A stretch of 64,000 bases of DNA from Mya arenaria (taxonomy: Eukaryota > Mollusca > Bivalvia > Myida > Myidae): NCBI RefSeq assembly GCF_026914265.1, contig NC_069125.1, positions 67,903,207 to 67,967,206 on the forward strand. The letters are read 5' to 3'. Below, in pieces: positions 1 through 11,752 of this stretch. Every line of letters starts with the position of its first letter. The first letter of the stretch is position 1. Below the pieces are notes generated by a model, which made no database searches, was not told the DNA's origin, and was given only the letters and a program-made list of their open reading frames with translations. Both the position numbers and the translations under genes were made by a program.

Positions 1-696
1 CTGTCATATTTTAAGCATTATGAAAATGCAATAGTATGTGTATTTTAAAACATGCATTTGCGAATCTATATTAAGCATTGCACTTTGAGGATTTAGGTGA
101 TATTGTGACTTCATACTTCACAAATGACCGATTGAATTGCATTCATAGTTTTTTGGCTCGAATATCATAGGCAAAAAAGCATATATATTCATATTTGTTT
201 GAAATTGAAATATAATGGCTATATCAATAATTATCTAATACTCAAAACGATTTTAATACCCGTTTCAATGTAAACTTTACGCTGCTTAAAAGTGTACAGG
301 TACACCTGTAAAAAGGGACTGAATTTATGTGATAAATGTCCATATTTGAATTGAAAAAGAGGTTCCGCATGGAAATTTATTATCTTAACCCTTGCGACCT
401 TCATTGAAACGGGGCTCTGCAGAACTATGACTACAGAAAAACTACAACACATGTATAGGATCTTAATTAATAAAATGAATTCAAATTGATAAATTGCCAA
501 AGATGCTGGAAAGTTCAACCTGCTCTTTGACACATATTGAATGGTAAAGCAACTGAATGGTCCCCAAATTCAAGCTACATCGATAGAATATGACATGAAT
601 GGTCATTGATATGTAAACTACAACTTTGTACGTGTACATGTTTAACAATTTTTACGTACACCTGGTTTGAAATAACATATATATTCTCTGATGCAG
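1..696 (+). other. Intron and duplicated flank upstream of tyrosinase A exon
   Basis: No coding exon is visible here. From about 90 onward the sequence aligns by eye with 29185-29884, the intron before the matching exon of tyrosinase copy B (for example the blocks near 245-300 and 29335-29390, and 540-696 against 29730-29884). It is therefore best read as the intron preceding the CuA exon of copy A. Short open frames in this stretch are spurious. Confidence 0.7.
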
Positions 697-2765
697 AGGC
701 TTCGACCAAATATCTACGATGTTTTGTCATCTTTCCACGAAGGAGATCTCATTGCGTTAGCCCATTTTGGTCCCGCATTTCCAGGCTGGCACAGACTCTA
801 TCTCTGGCTGTAAACAAACTTCATACACTTATTTTAATTAACACATTGCACTTGTCTTGATTGTTTTTGGAAAATTGTAATCAACTGCATCGATTTTTAA
901 ATTTATGTTCTTGAGTTTATTTTGATTGAATACAATGCATTAATTTTGTTTATTCTTTTCAGATTCGAATCGTTTCTCCGGCTCTACAATCCAAGAGTTA
1001 CAATACCGTATTGGGCTTCACATTTAGATAACGATATGGACGACTCTAGACAATCCGTCATATTCAGCGATGCATTCTTTGGCCCAGGAGTAGGTCCACC
1101 AACTTCTGGACCCTTCCGGAGTTGGCAAACTGCTAACCCGAATACTGTATTCACGCGCGCCATTGGCAATGGTGGGCTCTACACTTACGACGGAATTCAG
1201 AGAATTCTTATAAGGACAAGAAATCGGGATATATTAATTCCAACAGCGCAGGCAGACAGTAACTTTGAAATGCAACATGGTGCAGCACATGTCTATGTAG
1301 GCGGTTCTATGAATAATTTAAACGAGGCCACACGGGACCCTATTTTCTTTAGCCATCATTGCTTTGTTGATCAAATCTGGGAACGTTTTCGATTTGGACA
1401 AAGAGTAGCAGGTGTGCCGACGCAGAGTGACTATCCATGGGACCCAAATGATCCCAGATTTAGACCAGGTCATAATCCTGATGGAATGATGGGCTTTTTT
1501 CCGGCTGGTGAACTTAACATTGACTTTACACAACGTACAGGTTATTCTGATTTATTCTTCAGTCTAGTGCAGTATGAACCAGTACCTTCTTGTCCTCGTT
1601 GCGGTGACTCGCCATATTTATGGTGTAACCGGAGATTAAACCCTGCGCGATGTGTATCTCGAACAACAGCAGAAATGAGAACTTCAAATAGGGATCTTGT
1701 TGACAATATGCCTGGTCTTTTACCAACTGGGTCGGGAACTGTTGCTGGACGCAAGAAGAGACAAGTAACCCAACCTACAGATCAAGTTTGTTCGAAACTA
1801 CCTTTTATTGATGATTATGATGTGAATACTATGTCTAATAACCTTCCCAATTCATGGGCATATGTTCCTGTAAAAGTGGTAACAAAACGCCCAGTCAACT
1901 TCCACGGCTTTCAGAAATACAGTCTGTATGGTGTACAAAATAACAACAACGGGTTGAAGAATGTATTCGTAACACCCGGGAACTACGCAGGGTACAGCAC
2001 ATGCAACAAGCGTATGAGTGAAGCAGGAAAGGTTAAGATTGTTGCTTATGGACTGAATCATTACGCCTATTCGCAGGAGTACGTCATAACTGATAATCGA
2101 CTTGGAATCAGTGAATCGAGTGGAGTTATTCAAGTTAAAATGCCAGCTGGTACCACCATGTCTGATGTAATGGTTGCTGCTTTTGACGAATGCGGTAGAG
2201 TTTGTAGACCATACTGTAAGCAAGGCACGTCTATGACACATAACGGTGATGAAGGTTTTAGTGGCGGCATCCGAGTATCTGCTCAATCGCCCACACAGTA
2301 CAGTTCCTCATATGGTGATGCCTTGCTCGGTATGTGGAACATACCCTCGCAAAATTCCTGCCCTTCAATTGATCTTAGCCAAGTTCCTCTTTCGTTTTTC
2401 TGCGACTATACCGATGCGTGGTTGTGGGATTCGGTTAACCAAAGTCCCAGAGGTGTTTCAAGGGGATCAGTGCCGCAGAAAATCCATGTGAGGCAAGGTT
2501 CAGGCAGACAAAAGTTAAGACAAAGACCTCCCCATGGCATTAGGCCAAATCTACGCCATGTTCGTAAGTGTTTACTTTTATATCACTATTCAAGTACTCT
2601 TTGCAAGCAAAATTATGTTGAAATAGTTTGTTGTATTGTGGTCATGTAACTGACATTATGGAAGGAATTGTTTTAATATTTGTTTCTTTTTCAGTTCCAC
2701 CATCGGTTCCCGGGCCTCATACCGTGTATTCCCGTAGAAGGACATCGCGCAGTCTCATCCAATAG
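697..2765 (+). CDS. Tyrosinase copy A, 5'-partial at window edge (three 3' exons)
   Basis: Secreted type-3 copper phenoloxidase; it oxidises phenols or catechols to quinones, in molluscs mostly for shell/periostracum tanning or defence. Exons by splice signals and phase: 697-809, 963-2563, 2695-2765 (stop TAG), giving 594 residues in frame. The first exon carries the CuA ligands in the motifs FHEG, AHFGPAF and GWHR. The second carries CuB in QHGAAHVYVGG and DPIFFSHHCFVD. A dibasic furin-like site (GRKKRQ) follows the copper domain, and a long cysteine-containing C-terminal domain comes after it. Signal peptide and N-terminal exons lie left of the window. It is nearly identical to copy B at 27-34 kb, introns included. 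Odd points: a Cys directly follows the last CuB histidine pair (Gly in B). The splice donor that in B leads to a six-cysteine exon is destroyed here, so the protein ends in a short basic tail. An insertion of about 11 residues is present near the C-terminus (around 2430-2470). The frame is intact, so I treat it as a functional gene. Confidence 0.88.
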
Positions 2766-4949
2766 ATTCTACTAGACGTTTAGAAGGGTTCTATGGTACA
2801 TGTGCAGGGGTGTCTCGACGTTGTTTTGTCTCGACCTGTTACATCATTATGAGAGTTAAATGTTTGTCTGAGCTACAGAAAAGTAGCTCCGTAGTTTTGC
2901 TATTGTTTGTTTTCTGTAAAAAAAAACCTTTTTATTTAATAAAACTTTACAAATGTTAAAGCTTTTACTTGTTCCGGAATTTGTGTGTGTGTTTAAACTT
3001 TCTGAGTAAACATTCTAACACAATGTTTAGTTTTGACTGATGATTTATTAGACGTCTGCTTTTTTCTTTTAATTTGTTTTTATTATAAGATAGATAAATT
3101 GAGCAAAAAAGTAAAGAAACATTACAATTAACTAACACCTTCAAAAGCGAGTTTTATGCTAATAATAAAAAAAACTCACTGAAATATTATTTCATTGGCG
3201 AGTGTTAAGGATTAACTGTCCATTTGAATCATTACATGTGACGACTTAACTGACGCCGCGGACACTTCGAGTCTACTTTTATTTAGAATATTCGCTTGTA
3301 TCCACGCAATATTTTCGTAAACAAACACTCATAAAAAGTCCTATTAATTACATAATACTTAAATAGTTTTTTTTAATTGACTCGCTTCTGTTTTGGTACC
3401 AAATTTATTTCATGGTAATGCATCTAAAACACTTATAGTATAACTATTTGAGTCTTTGATACCGAAACTGCAGGGTAAAACACTTCATGTATAACGGTGT
3501 TTTCTGGTTTTGTAGGAGTGCGAATCCATGCCTTTAAAGTCTAGAAAAATTAAGAAAACTGATATCAAAACCTCACGCCCACGAGGTCTCCTACACAAAC
3601 AGAAGGATATCTTAGCGTTTAAGCCTTTTATTAAATCGCGTTACTTACGCTGTTCAAAACCGTAGACTTTTAAGACAATATTTTACCACTATCAACATTT
3701 GTTGAAGAGTTTCAGCAGTCAGTATCTTAGTTTTAACACTCCTAATGATTTGCCACACTTTATTTCGTCATACAAAAAGTGCATTTTACAAAAACATGAG
3801 TGAGTCTCTTTTACCATTCTTAACCTTCATTCTATATGTTTATAGCCGATGTGGTTGAATTTGAACCGGTGTTTTTGTAAACATTACTGGCAGGCATGCG
3901 CGTGAATCTTTCAAGAGATTGACAAAGGGAAATAACCACTGTGTCTGATCAACACCCAGTATAACTGAAATGCAGTGAATAAGTTTGTAGACTATCGTAA
4001 TAGCATCCTGGCTAAGATTTCTTAATAAAACACGATATATATATGGATTTTTTTAAAGTATTCTTGGACATAAAAGAAATACTTATCCATAATCATGATC
4101 CTTTGTGCATTGAAATTGTAAGCGTTTATTCCTATAGACGATACCAGGAGGCAACGTCTAATAAACACTAGCTGACACACTAAGTGGGTAAACTATACAG
4201 TAGTATGTTGACCACTTAAAAATTAAAGGTGTCTAAACGCGTAAAAGAATTAGTGAAAGGAGACTCAAACATGGTATAAACAATCGGTCTGTTTTAAAAC
4301 AATTTGCAGAGGAGCTTCGGCAAAGAACTGATAGTGTAATTGATGTCTATATATAAGAAACTTCTTCATGTTTGAAAAACTAAACTCAAATTGTGATAGC
4401 AACAAATCATTTTTTGATTGAAGAAGATTGGTGAAGAGTAAAAGATGAACAATATCCTTTGTTGAAAATGTTTGTTCAAGCATGTTATATATTTCATTTC
4501 CTATAAATATTTGTTCCTTGGAAACTTAAGACGGTTTATTTAGTAGATAAAAAAGAATGAAATGAGTGCTACTCAGTGCATGTCGATTTTACGTGGATAA
4601 AATGTGTAAAATGAGGTAAAATGAGGTGTTATTATATTTTTTTGAATATCAGATCACATTTTTTCTAACCGTCACAAATATATCTTTCATTTTATGTATG
4701 TATATGTATGATGACTTCCGGTTCCGCTTTCAGTAAACTTGTGATAAATTTTAGGAAAGAAAAACTTATATTTACAATGTGAATTGTGGATTTAAATGGT
4801 CAATTTTTGGATATTATTACTAAGATAAGGTTTTGCTACACACCGAAGAAACGTTCTTAAAAAGGGATTAATTGGAGCAAGTTATTTGATAAAACGTTGA
4901 TGGCTCATTGTGTAAATATGATAACAAAGACATATTGTTGAGCAGTTGT
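2766..4949. other. 3' UTR then non-coding duplicated flank
   Basis: No gene seen. The stretch at about 4230-4330 aligns with 33005-33090 inside the last intron of tyrosinase B (shared words such as TTTGCAGAG). The ancestral duplication therefore included at least 4.3 kb and extended well past the present end of gene A. Similarity fades after about 4350, before the LINE. Confidence 0.6.
2938..2943 (+). promoter_or_regulatory. Poly(A) signal AATAAA of tyrosinase A
   Basis: AATAAA lies about 170 bases after the stop codon of copy A, with a T/GT-rich stretch (2980-3000) downstream as expected for cleavage. The corresponding sequence in copy B is intronic, so copy A appears to have turned former intron into 3' UTR. 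Confidence 0.6.
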
Positions 4950-5094
4950 CATAGTAGCCTATGTTTATGTTTATACACGAAGACTTGCCTAGGGGCCACG
5001 CTCCTCGGTTCTATTGATAGCCCCAGGGCATGATTAAATAGAGGGTCATCAATCAATTGTACAGCTAACATAACGGGACAATAGTGTATTCAAG

Positions 5095-6855
5095 ATGTCA
5101 ACCGATTCAACGGATCTTAAAGTACTGGTAAACGAAAGCATATTGCGCATTAAACGTGAACGGATTGCTAGCCAGTGCAACAGCATCTTCGAGGATGACG
5201 CTTCGTTCGAGGACCCTGATGCTGATTTATCACAGCCCCTGCTTACCCAGCAGTTCTCTCAGGAACTTGATTACAAACTCGCTAGATAGGGTCCTGAGGA
5301 TTATATACGTGAACTATTAAGATTATGCTGCAATGATTATACAAAGATTGATAAGTACAGGCATCGGCTTGCGGACAGAGCACGTGCACTTCCGGATTGC
5401 CCGCGCACCCGCCTTGTAAACCGTAGGAACTCGTCGCAAGCCACCAGGGAAAAGAAATACGCCAATGACTGCTATGTTATAAATGCATACTTATGCGGAG
5501 AACAAACAAAAGAAATTTCTGAGATATTTGCAAGCGCTGGAAATGACACTATAATCTTGTGTAATGACTGTCCATCGCCGAAAGAAAGCATCGTCCAATC
5601 TGACTTATTTGCACTCATTGCAAATATGAATTCTGAAATTCTCAAGATATCGGCACAACAAGCTAAAAACTCAGTGCTTGTCGCAGCTATTCAAACTGAC
5701 ATGGCACAGATAGCGAATAATTACAGAGTGCTTAACGGAACGTTTAGAAGTGTACTTGCGAGGCTACCGGAAGCAACCGCTACTTCCGAAATCAGTAAGC
5801 TTCAGACTGGGGTGAAGCGTCTTGGCTCTTCCATAGCGACCGTAAATCAACGACTTGTCGACGGTGCTTGGAATAAAACCGATGATACATCCGTGAGCTA
5901 TAGTGGTCACGATGCAGGAGCTGACGCTGTTCAGCCAAAACATACACCGATGCTATTACGCTGGGAAGTGAAGTGCGCTCTAGGAAGCAGGACATGCATA
6001 CATGTATAACTTCAGATAACTCCAAAATGACGACACTAATCACACAGGACAATACGAAATCATTGCCGTCAACAAAGCGACAGGAAGCAGCGCCCTTAAA
6101 AAGTTCTATACAGCCCGAATCGTACGCCGATGCCATTACGCTCGAAAGTGCCCTGCGCGTACCGGAACAACGAAACACGTAAGGGTACAACTACGTTAGA
6201 CCCACAAGACTACACGAAACCGTCGTCACCCGAGAAGCATCAGGAAGCAGCGCCCGCACAACGTTCTAAAAAAGAAAACGAGCATTCAAACGTCGACGCA
6301 ACAAATAGACGTGAAAAGTACAGTGCACAGTCGAGACCGGAAGAACCCGTAGAAGACGAATGCCAGAAGGAAATGAACTTCAGTGACGAAAATATGAATA
6401 AGTTCATATCTGTGCGAAGGCGGCGTAATGTGTCATATTTCATTGGTAACATTGATCGTGACGTTGTAGAAAAGGACGTATACGAATACTTTAAACAAAA
6501 CAATGTGTATCTTTTGTACGCCCGGGTTTTCCACGGTAAATCAGGCTCATCGGCAAAGTTAAACGTACCGGAGGAACTTGAGCCAATTATAGACGATGAC
6601 AGGTTTTGGCCGGACGGGATTACCTACCGGAAGTGGGTTACTAAGGAGGAGTGGGATGACCAGCGACAGTCCTCGCGAGTGGCCTCTAGGCGTGAGAGCC
6701 GTGCCAGACGGTACCAACACAAAAAGCGGGGCTTCGCGGCGACGCGTAACGATTACGAAAGGGATTACAGGCTCGACACGGGAAACGACGTTCGCTACCA
6801 TAGGACGACCAGCATAGCACACGGTGGGACCAGCGTAGCGAAACCCGGGAATTAG
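5095..6855 (+). pseudogene. LINE ORF1 (coiled-coil/RRM-like nucleic-acid-binding protein), broken
   Basis: Starts at ATG 5095 and stays in one frame to 6009 apart from an in-frame TAG at 5287. It then shifts frame near 5990-6130, and the C-terminal part reads from about 6130 to 6855. The middle (5580-5800) is heptad-like and could form a coiled coil. The C-terminal block contains YFIGNIDRDVVEKDVYEYF, which resembles the first strand and helix of an RRM fold, followed by FWPDGITYRKWV and a very Arg-rich end. ORF1 proteins of this kind bind the element RNA. A short internal duplication (CAGGAAGCAGCGCCC at about 6080 and 6240) lies at the frameshift zone. The RRM reading is inference from pattern only. 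Confidence 0.7.
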
Positions 6856-7002
6856 ACGATAATTGGGACCCAACGGGCGATTATTGGAGGTCACAAGAAG
6901 CCCGGGACGACTGTTTTGAGAGATAGCGATACTAATTGCGGTTTCTTATTTTGATGTTAACGTTGTATATCACACCTAAATACGAGGGCTAAGTTTATTA
7001 TT

Positions 7003-10000
7003 TTGTATGCAATAGTTATGATAGTTAATATGTTAGACAAAAATGACATTGATATTTGTTTAATCACTGAGCATAAGTTACTTCAACGATCTGTATCTTT
7101 TTTCGACTCGATATATCACAACTATAATTCTTTCGTAACTGTTGATAAAAGTACAGATCAGTATGGACCCTTAAAATGTGGAAAATCTGGGGTTGCAATA
7201 GTGTGTAAAGAATCTTTCTCATATTGTATAGAACGAATAGAAACTATTATGAGTGATAGAATTATTGGCATAGAAGTTAAGTGTACTTATTCGATCCCAT
7301 TGTATATATTTTGTGCGTATTTACCAGCATGTAACGATTTAGATCTTTATCAGTTTGAACTGAGTAATTTAGAGTCATTATTATCGCATTATATCAAGGT
7401 GGGGAACGTTATTGCCGCAGGTGACTTTAACGGACATTATCTAACGAATGGATATAAAGGGAACGGTAAATCACGGCTTCTTACAAATTTCATTGCCAAG
7501 AACAATCTTTTATCTGGGCAACTATCATGTAGCAAAGGAGATGCTTACACATTTGTGCCCAACCAGTCTACATTGGACTATATTTTCATTGAGGGAACAT
7601 TCTTAGAAAATCTCAAATCATTCCAAAAAAACGAATAGTGCTGAGATAATGACGTCCGACCACTTACCGATGATAATGAAATTTGCCATTAAGCCGCGAC
7701 TGCAGGAGATAAGGCTTAACAGGTCGGGCATAGCATGGAACAAATGTACAAATGAAAATATTGAACGCTATAATTGTGCAATTCAAGATGGCCTTAAGTG
7801 TATCTTAGACACAGAAATCGACAATTGTAAACCGGACTTCTTAAACGCACTTATCACTGACACGTTACATACGGCATCGTCTTGTCTACCAGTCAGCAAA
7901 TTTAATGAGCGTGCGAAACCGTATTGGGATCATGAAGTAAAAGCCTCTCACACCGCTGCGCGAGGATTACGAAGAATCTGGATGGCAGCAGGGCGACCAA
8001 GAGGTAACGAGTACGATACCTATCGTGAATATAAGCAGGCTAAAGCAAAGTTCAGGAACATTCAGAGATAAAAACAAAGAGAACGTGAAAACAAATACTT
8101 AGATGAACTGAATCGCACCGCAGAGCTTGACTATAGACAGTTCTGGAAAACATTAAAGAGTAAGAGTGGGAAAAATACTGAAATTTGTAACGAACTGATA
8201 TTTGATGATGTGAAATATTCTGATGAAAATGTCGTTAAAGGCTTCCAAAAATATTTTGAAAATATGTTCGATCACAACTATCATCTTTCGCGTGAAGATG
8301 AAGCAATAAATATGCGTGTACAAGACTTTGCTAGCAATGACAGTCGCCAAGACATAATGCTGTTGTGCGAAATACTACCAGTTGAGGTCGAATCAGTTGT
8401 AAACACGCTTAAGAAGCAAAAATCACCAGGAATCGACAATATACTAAATGAACATGTCATACACGGAGGGAAAATGTTACAAACCGCCCTCTTGAAGCTG
8501 TTTAACTCAGCCCTGCGTAACGAAACAATACCTGAGACATGGAAGACAAGTATTATAATACCTCTTTATAAGGGAAAAGGAAAAGCAAAGAATGACCCCA
8601 ACAGCTTCCGGCCAGTGTCGCTATTGCCTTGTTTTTGTAAAATCTTTGAACGAATCTTATTGAACAGAATAAATAACCACATCAAAATGCATCGCCTACA
8701 ATTTCCGTCGCCACGGCAACAGGGTTTTCAGACAGGACTCAGCTGTCTCACAACCGCCTTGAACTTCCAGGAAACAGTCTACACGCAGATAGAAACCGGA
8801 AGTAACGTGTACACGGCGTGTTTAGACCAGAAAGCCGCGCTTGATTCTGTATGGCACACCGGTTTGTTTTACAAACTCGGTCAGTTAGGACTTACTGGAA
8901 AATTTCTACGGATCATTATGAGCACGTATGCCAATCTGAAATGTGTGGTACGCACAAACGGACTGAACTCAGCTATCATTAACGTTCGCAGATCAGTACG
9001 CCAAGGAGGAGTCCTTTCGACATTTCTCTATCTTGTTTACGTCGATCAGTTGTTATTGGACTTAGAGAATAGCAATAGCGGTTGCACGGTGATGTCCGTA
9101 AAGGCGGGAAACCAATCATTCGCAGACGACGTTGCGCTAGTCGCTGTAGCCCCCCTCTTTCTTCAGATTATGATCGACATTGTTTACAAGTATTGTAAAA
9201 CTTGGAAGATGGACATTAGTGTTGCCAAATCGAATATCATCGTATTTTCAAAGCGCAGGTCCATACCTGTCGCAGGGATCATATACGGAGACAAATTATT
9301 ACAACAAGTAAATAACGTGAACCACTTGGGTATAAGGCATGACTCGAATTTGAACTATACCATGCGGATACAAGATAGGATACAAAAGGCCAGAACCCCC
9401 CCCCCCCTCTTTCTATGGCAGCTCAAGGTGTCAACCCGTATGGTGCAAACCCCTAAGTTTGTGTCAATTTGTTTTCAAAGATAGTAAAACCAAATGTATT
9501 ATATGGATCTGAGCTATGGTGTAATTTAACTAAACACAACGTGTACTTGATTGACAAATTCCAACATTTCATTGTTAAGAAAATACAGGGATTCCATGTT
9601 CGTACAAGTCAGATATGTGTGAATCAATGGTTGGGTTGCACAAACTTAGTTGTGATGTTACTGTAAGGAAGCGTATGTTTCTACACAAACTTCTATGCCT
9701 AGATTGTAAATGCACCTGTCGTAACATTTTTATTCGACGATACTTGTTATTTCTGTCATGTAATACAAACGTGCGGTACGGATTCGTAACCGATATATGT
9801 AACATTCTTTGCCAACTTGGCCTCCATTCTCTTATTAATAATGTTCTCATCAATCCTTCTTCGTTACCTACCAAGTTGTTGTGGAAAAGGACTGTCAGAC
9901 AGCTTGTGTACTCGGTGGAAGCTCACAGTTGGAAACATAGGGTAATGACGGACTCCGACTTTGCCTACTTCAGGGTACTACAGCCTATCATCACTCCATC

Positions 10001-10367
10001 TATTGTATACAAAGTGTGCAACAGGGCTGATCATAGGAACATGATGCATGCGGTTGCTAAACTATGGTGCCGTGGAAATCAATGGACGGACTTGGTCGTC
10101 TGTGAACGATGCAACCTCCAGATATCGGACACAATTGTGCATGTTATTAGCGAATGCAAATCGACAGCCTTATTGAGGTCTCAACTACTGAGCGACAGTT
10201 TGTTTTGTGGCAGTCACTTTGTATCAGGGTTATTGAACTTGAGCCAAACTATGTTTGCGTTAAGGCTCATGGGTGCTCCGATACAGCCATTACTTGAAGA
10301 TGACGCGAACATGACATTCTTACTGATATCATTTCAGTACATCTCCAAATGTGTTAATGGAGTTTAA
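7003..10367 (+). pseudogene. LINE ORF2 (endonuclease-reverse transcriptase), broken
   Basis: APE-type endonuclease at 7003-7670 with the motifs LITEHKLL, AAGDFNGHY and TSDHLPMIM. The frame shifts near a run of A at 7630. A single TAA at 8069 then interrupts an otherwise continuous frame 7649-9484. That frame carries reverse transcriptase blocks: KSPGIDN, FRPVSLLPCFCKIFER, QQGFQTG, RRSVRQGGVLS and the catalytic box FADDVAL at about 9118-9138. The usual KAFDSV block reads as AALDSVWH. A frameshift lies in a C-run at about 9395, and another near 9610. The terminal part (9615-10367) has a Cys/His cluster (CERC, then H and C at about 10100-10160) typical of LINE C-termini. The catalytic residues are present, but the breaks make this copy non-autonomous. 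Confidence 0.85.
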
Positions 10368-10532
10368 GTTGAATATGACACATATGTGACTCAATGAAGA
10401 CAACATATGGTAGACTAATCACCCTAATTGGGCACATGTTGTACATATTTGTAATGCTCCATTATAATTTTGAATATTGACTTTTCTATGTGTATATAAA
10501 ATGCATATCTCCTGCAAGGAGGAAATAAAGAT

Positions 10533-10563
10533 ATTGAATTGAATTGAATTGAATTGAATTGAA
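10533..10563 (+). repeat. ATTGA pentanucleotide tail of the LINE
   Basis: About five ATTGA/GAATT units directly after the AATAAA-containing 3' end of the LINE. Short 3'-terminal microsatellites replace poly(A) in several LINE clades and mark the insertion end. Confidence 0.8.
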
Positions 10564-11525
10564 AAGGGACATAAAATGATATTGATAAAGGGTGTTTAAT
10601 GCATAAAATAAATTGAAACTACTTATCTTGCAGTTCTTGAAAATTGAGAAAACGAAGGCAGATTCGTTTTAAAAACATGACGGAAGTTGTCATTCTAAAT
10701 TATGCAGAATTTTTAGAGAAGACTTATAAAGGTTTCATATATGCAATTTTGTTCAATTTATGCATAAAAACTGTATAATTATAAGAGCTTATTTATTTAT
10801 GCTTAAATCTCAAATAACCAGTATTGGCAAGAAACATTATAGAAGCATATTAAGTGTTGATTTACAAAAAAACCCCAAAAAACTTAAGGGGAACAGATGA
10901 AGAAGATGACCACTAACTTAAACAAGTACAATAAAGAAGTTATGCCAAGTTTGGAGAATTCATCCGAGGTAAAACTATGTTCGATAGCTCACTGTTTAGA
11001 TATTATGATATTTGTTTACTGTAGAACCAATGTTGTTGTTTTTTAAATTGTTTCATTGAAATTTAATTGAAAGTAAAAGGAAAAAGTGAAACTGATTTCA
11101 TTTATCGTGTTTATATTCATATTTTAAGCAAAACGGCTGTTTGAGTTCTTTTTCTTATACCAATGATAACTTTAGTTGAGTAGTAGAAATGTTATGGATA
11201 TTACGGTGAATGTGTGTGCAAATGTCAAATAACAACACGTTTGTTGTTTCAGTTCCACACAGTTTGAAATATTGGATAACGGTAAGGCCAACAGACGACA
11301 CAACGTCACGAACAGTTAAAGGTCCAGCCGACCAACTTTGGAACCACCCCATATTCTAAAGCCCCACCTTGCTTAGAGGCCAGCGTGACTGCTGTTAACT
11401 TCTTGATATTCTATAAACTACTGTGACTTAAAATCTTATGTGGAACATTTCATTTACAAACCAGTTTATATTTTGTGCCTTATCCTTTTTGTATAATTAT
11501 ACATTAAGGTCTTAGCCATGTTTTT
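10564..11525. other. AT-rich non-coding DNA
   Basis: I see no exon, RNA gene or clear repeat here. A slightly GC-richer patch at 11270-11390 has no supported coding frame. Confidence 0.5.
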
Positions 11526-11752
11526 AAAAAGGGATTGGTGCTGCCAAAAAGGGACATGGTGCTGCCAAAAAGGGACATGGTGCTGCCAAAAAGGGATTGG
11601 TGCTGCCAATGCCAAAAAGGGATTGGTGCTGCCAAAAAGGGATTGGTGCTGCCAAAAAGGGATTGGTGCTGCCAAAAAAGGATTGGTGCTGCCAAAAAGG
11701 GACATGGTGCTGCCAAAAAGGGATTGGTGCTGCCAAAAAGGGACATGGTGCT
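11526..11752 (+). repeat. Minisatellite, 20/21-bp units x 11
   Basis: Eleven tandem units of the form AAAAAGGGATTGGTGCTGCC or a 21-bp variant with ACAT in place of ATT. Unit 5 is preceded by a 6-base insertion (AATGCC). Unit type alternates along the array, so it has been reshuffled by unequal exchange or slippage. The open frames crossing it on both strands come from the repeat. Confidence 0.95.

Larger units (their letters stand above)
4950..10563 (+). mobile_element. LINE (non-LTR retrotransposon), near full length but broken
   Basis: A plus-strand non-LTR retrotransposon with 5' leader, ORF1, ORF2 (endonuclease + reverse transcriptase + Cys/His C-terminal region) and a tail of ATTGA repeats after an AATAAA at about 10523. 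The architecture fits the CR1/Jockey supergroup broadly; I cannot name the clade. Only about half a dozen lesions interrupt it (stops near 5287 and 8069; frameshifts near 5990, 7630, 9400 and 9610), so it inserted fairly recently. The 5' boundary is approximate and no target-site duplication was identified. It sits just beyond the recognisable 3' edge of the copy-A tyrosinase duplication. Confidence 0.85.

Noticed and set aside
606..860. Open frame over the copy A CuA exon
   Set aside because: It is in the wrong frame and reads through the splice donor. The correct frame gives the FHEG/AHFGPAF/GWHR motifs and splices in phase.
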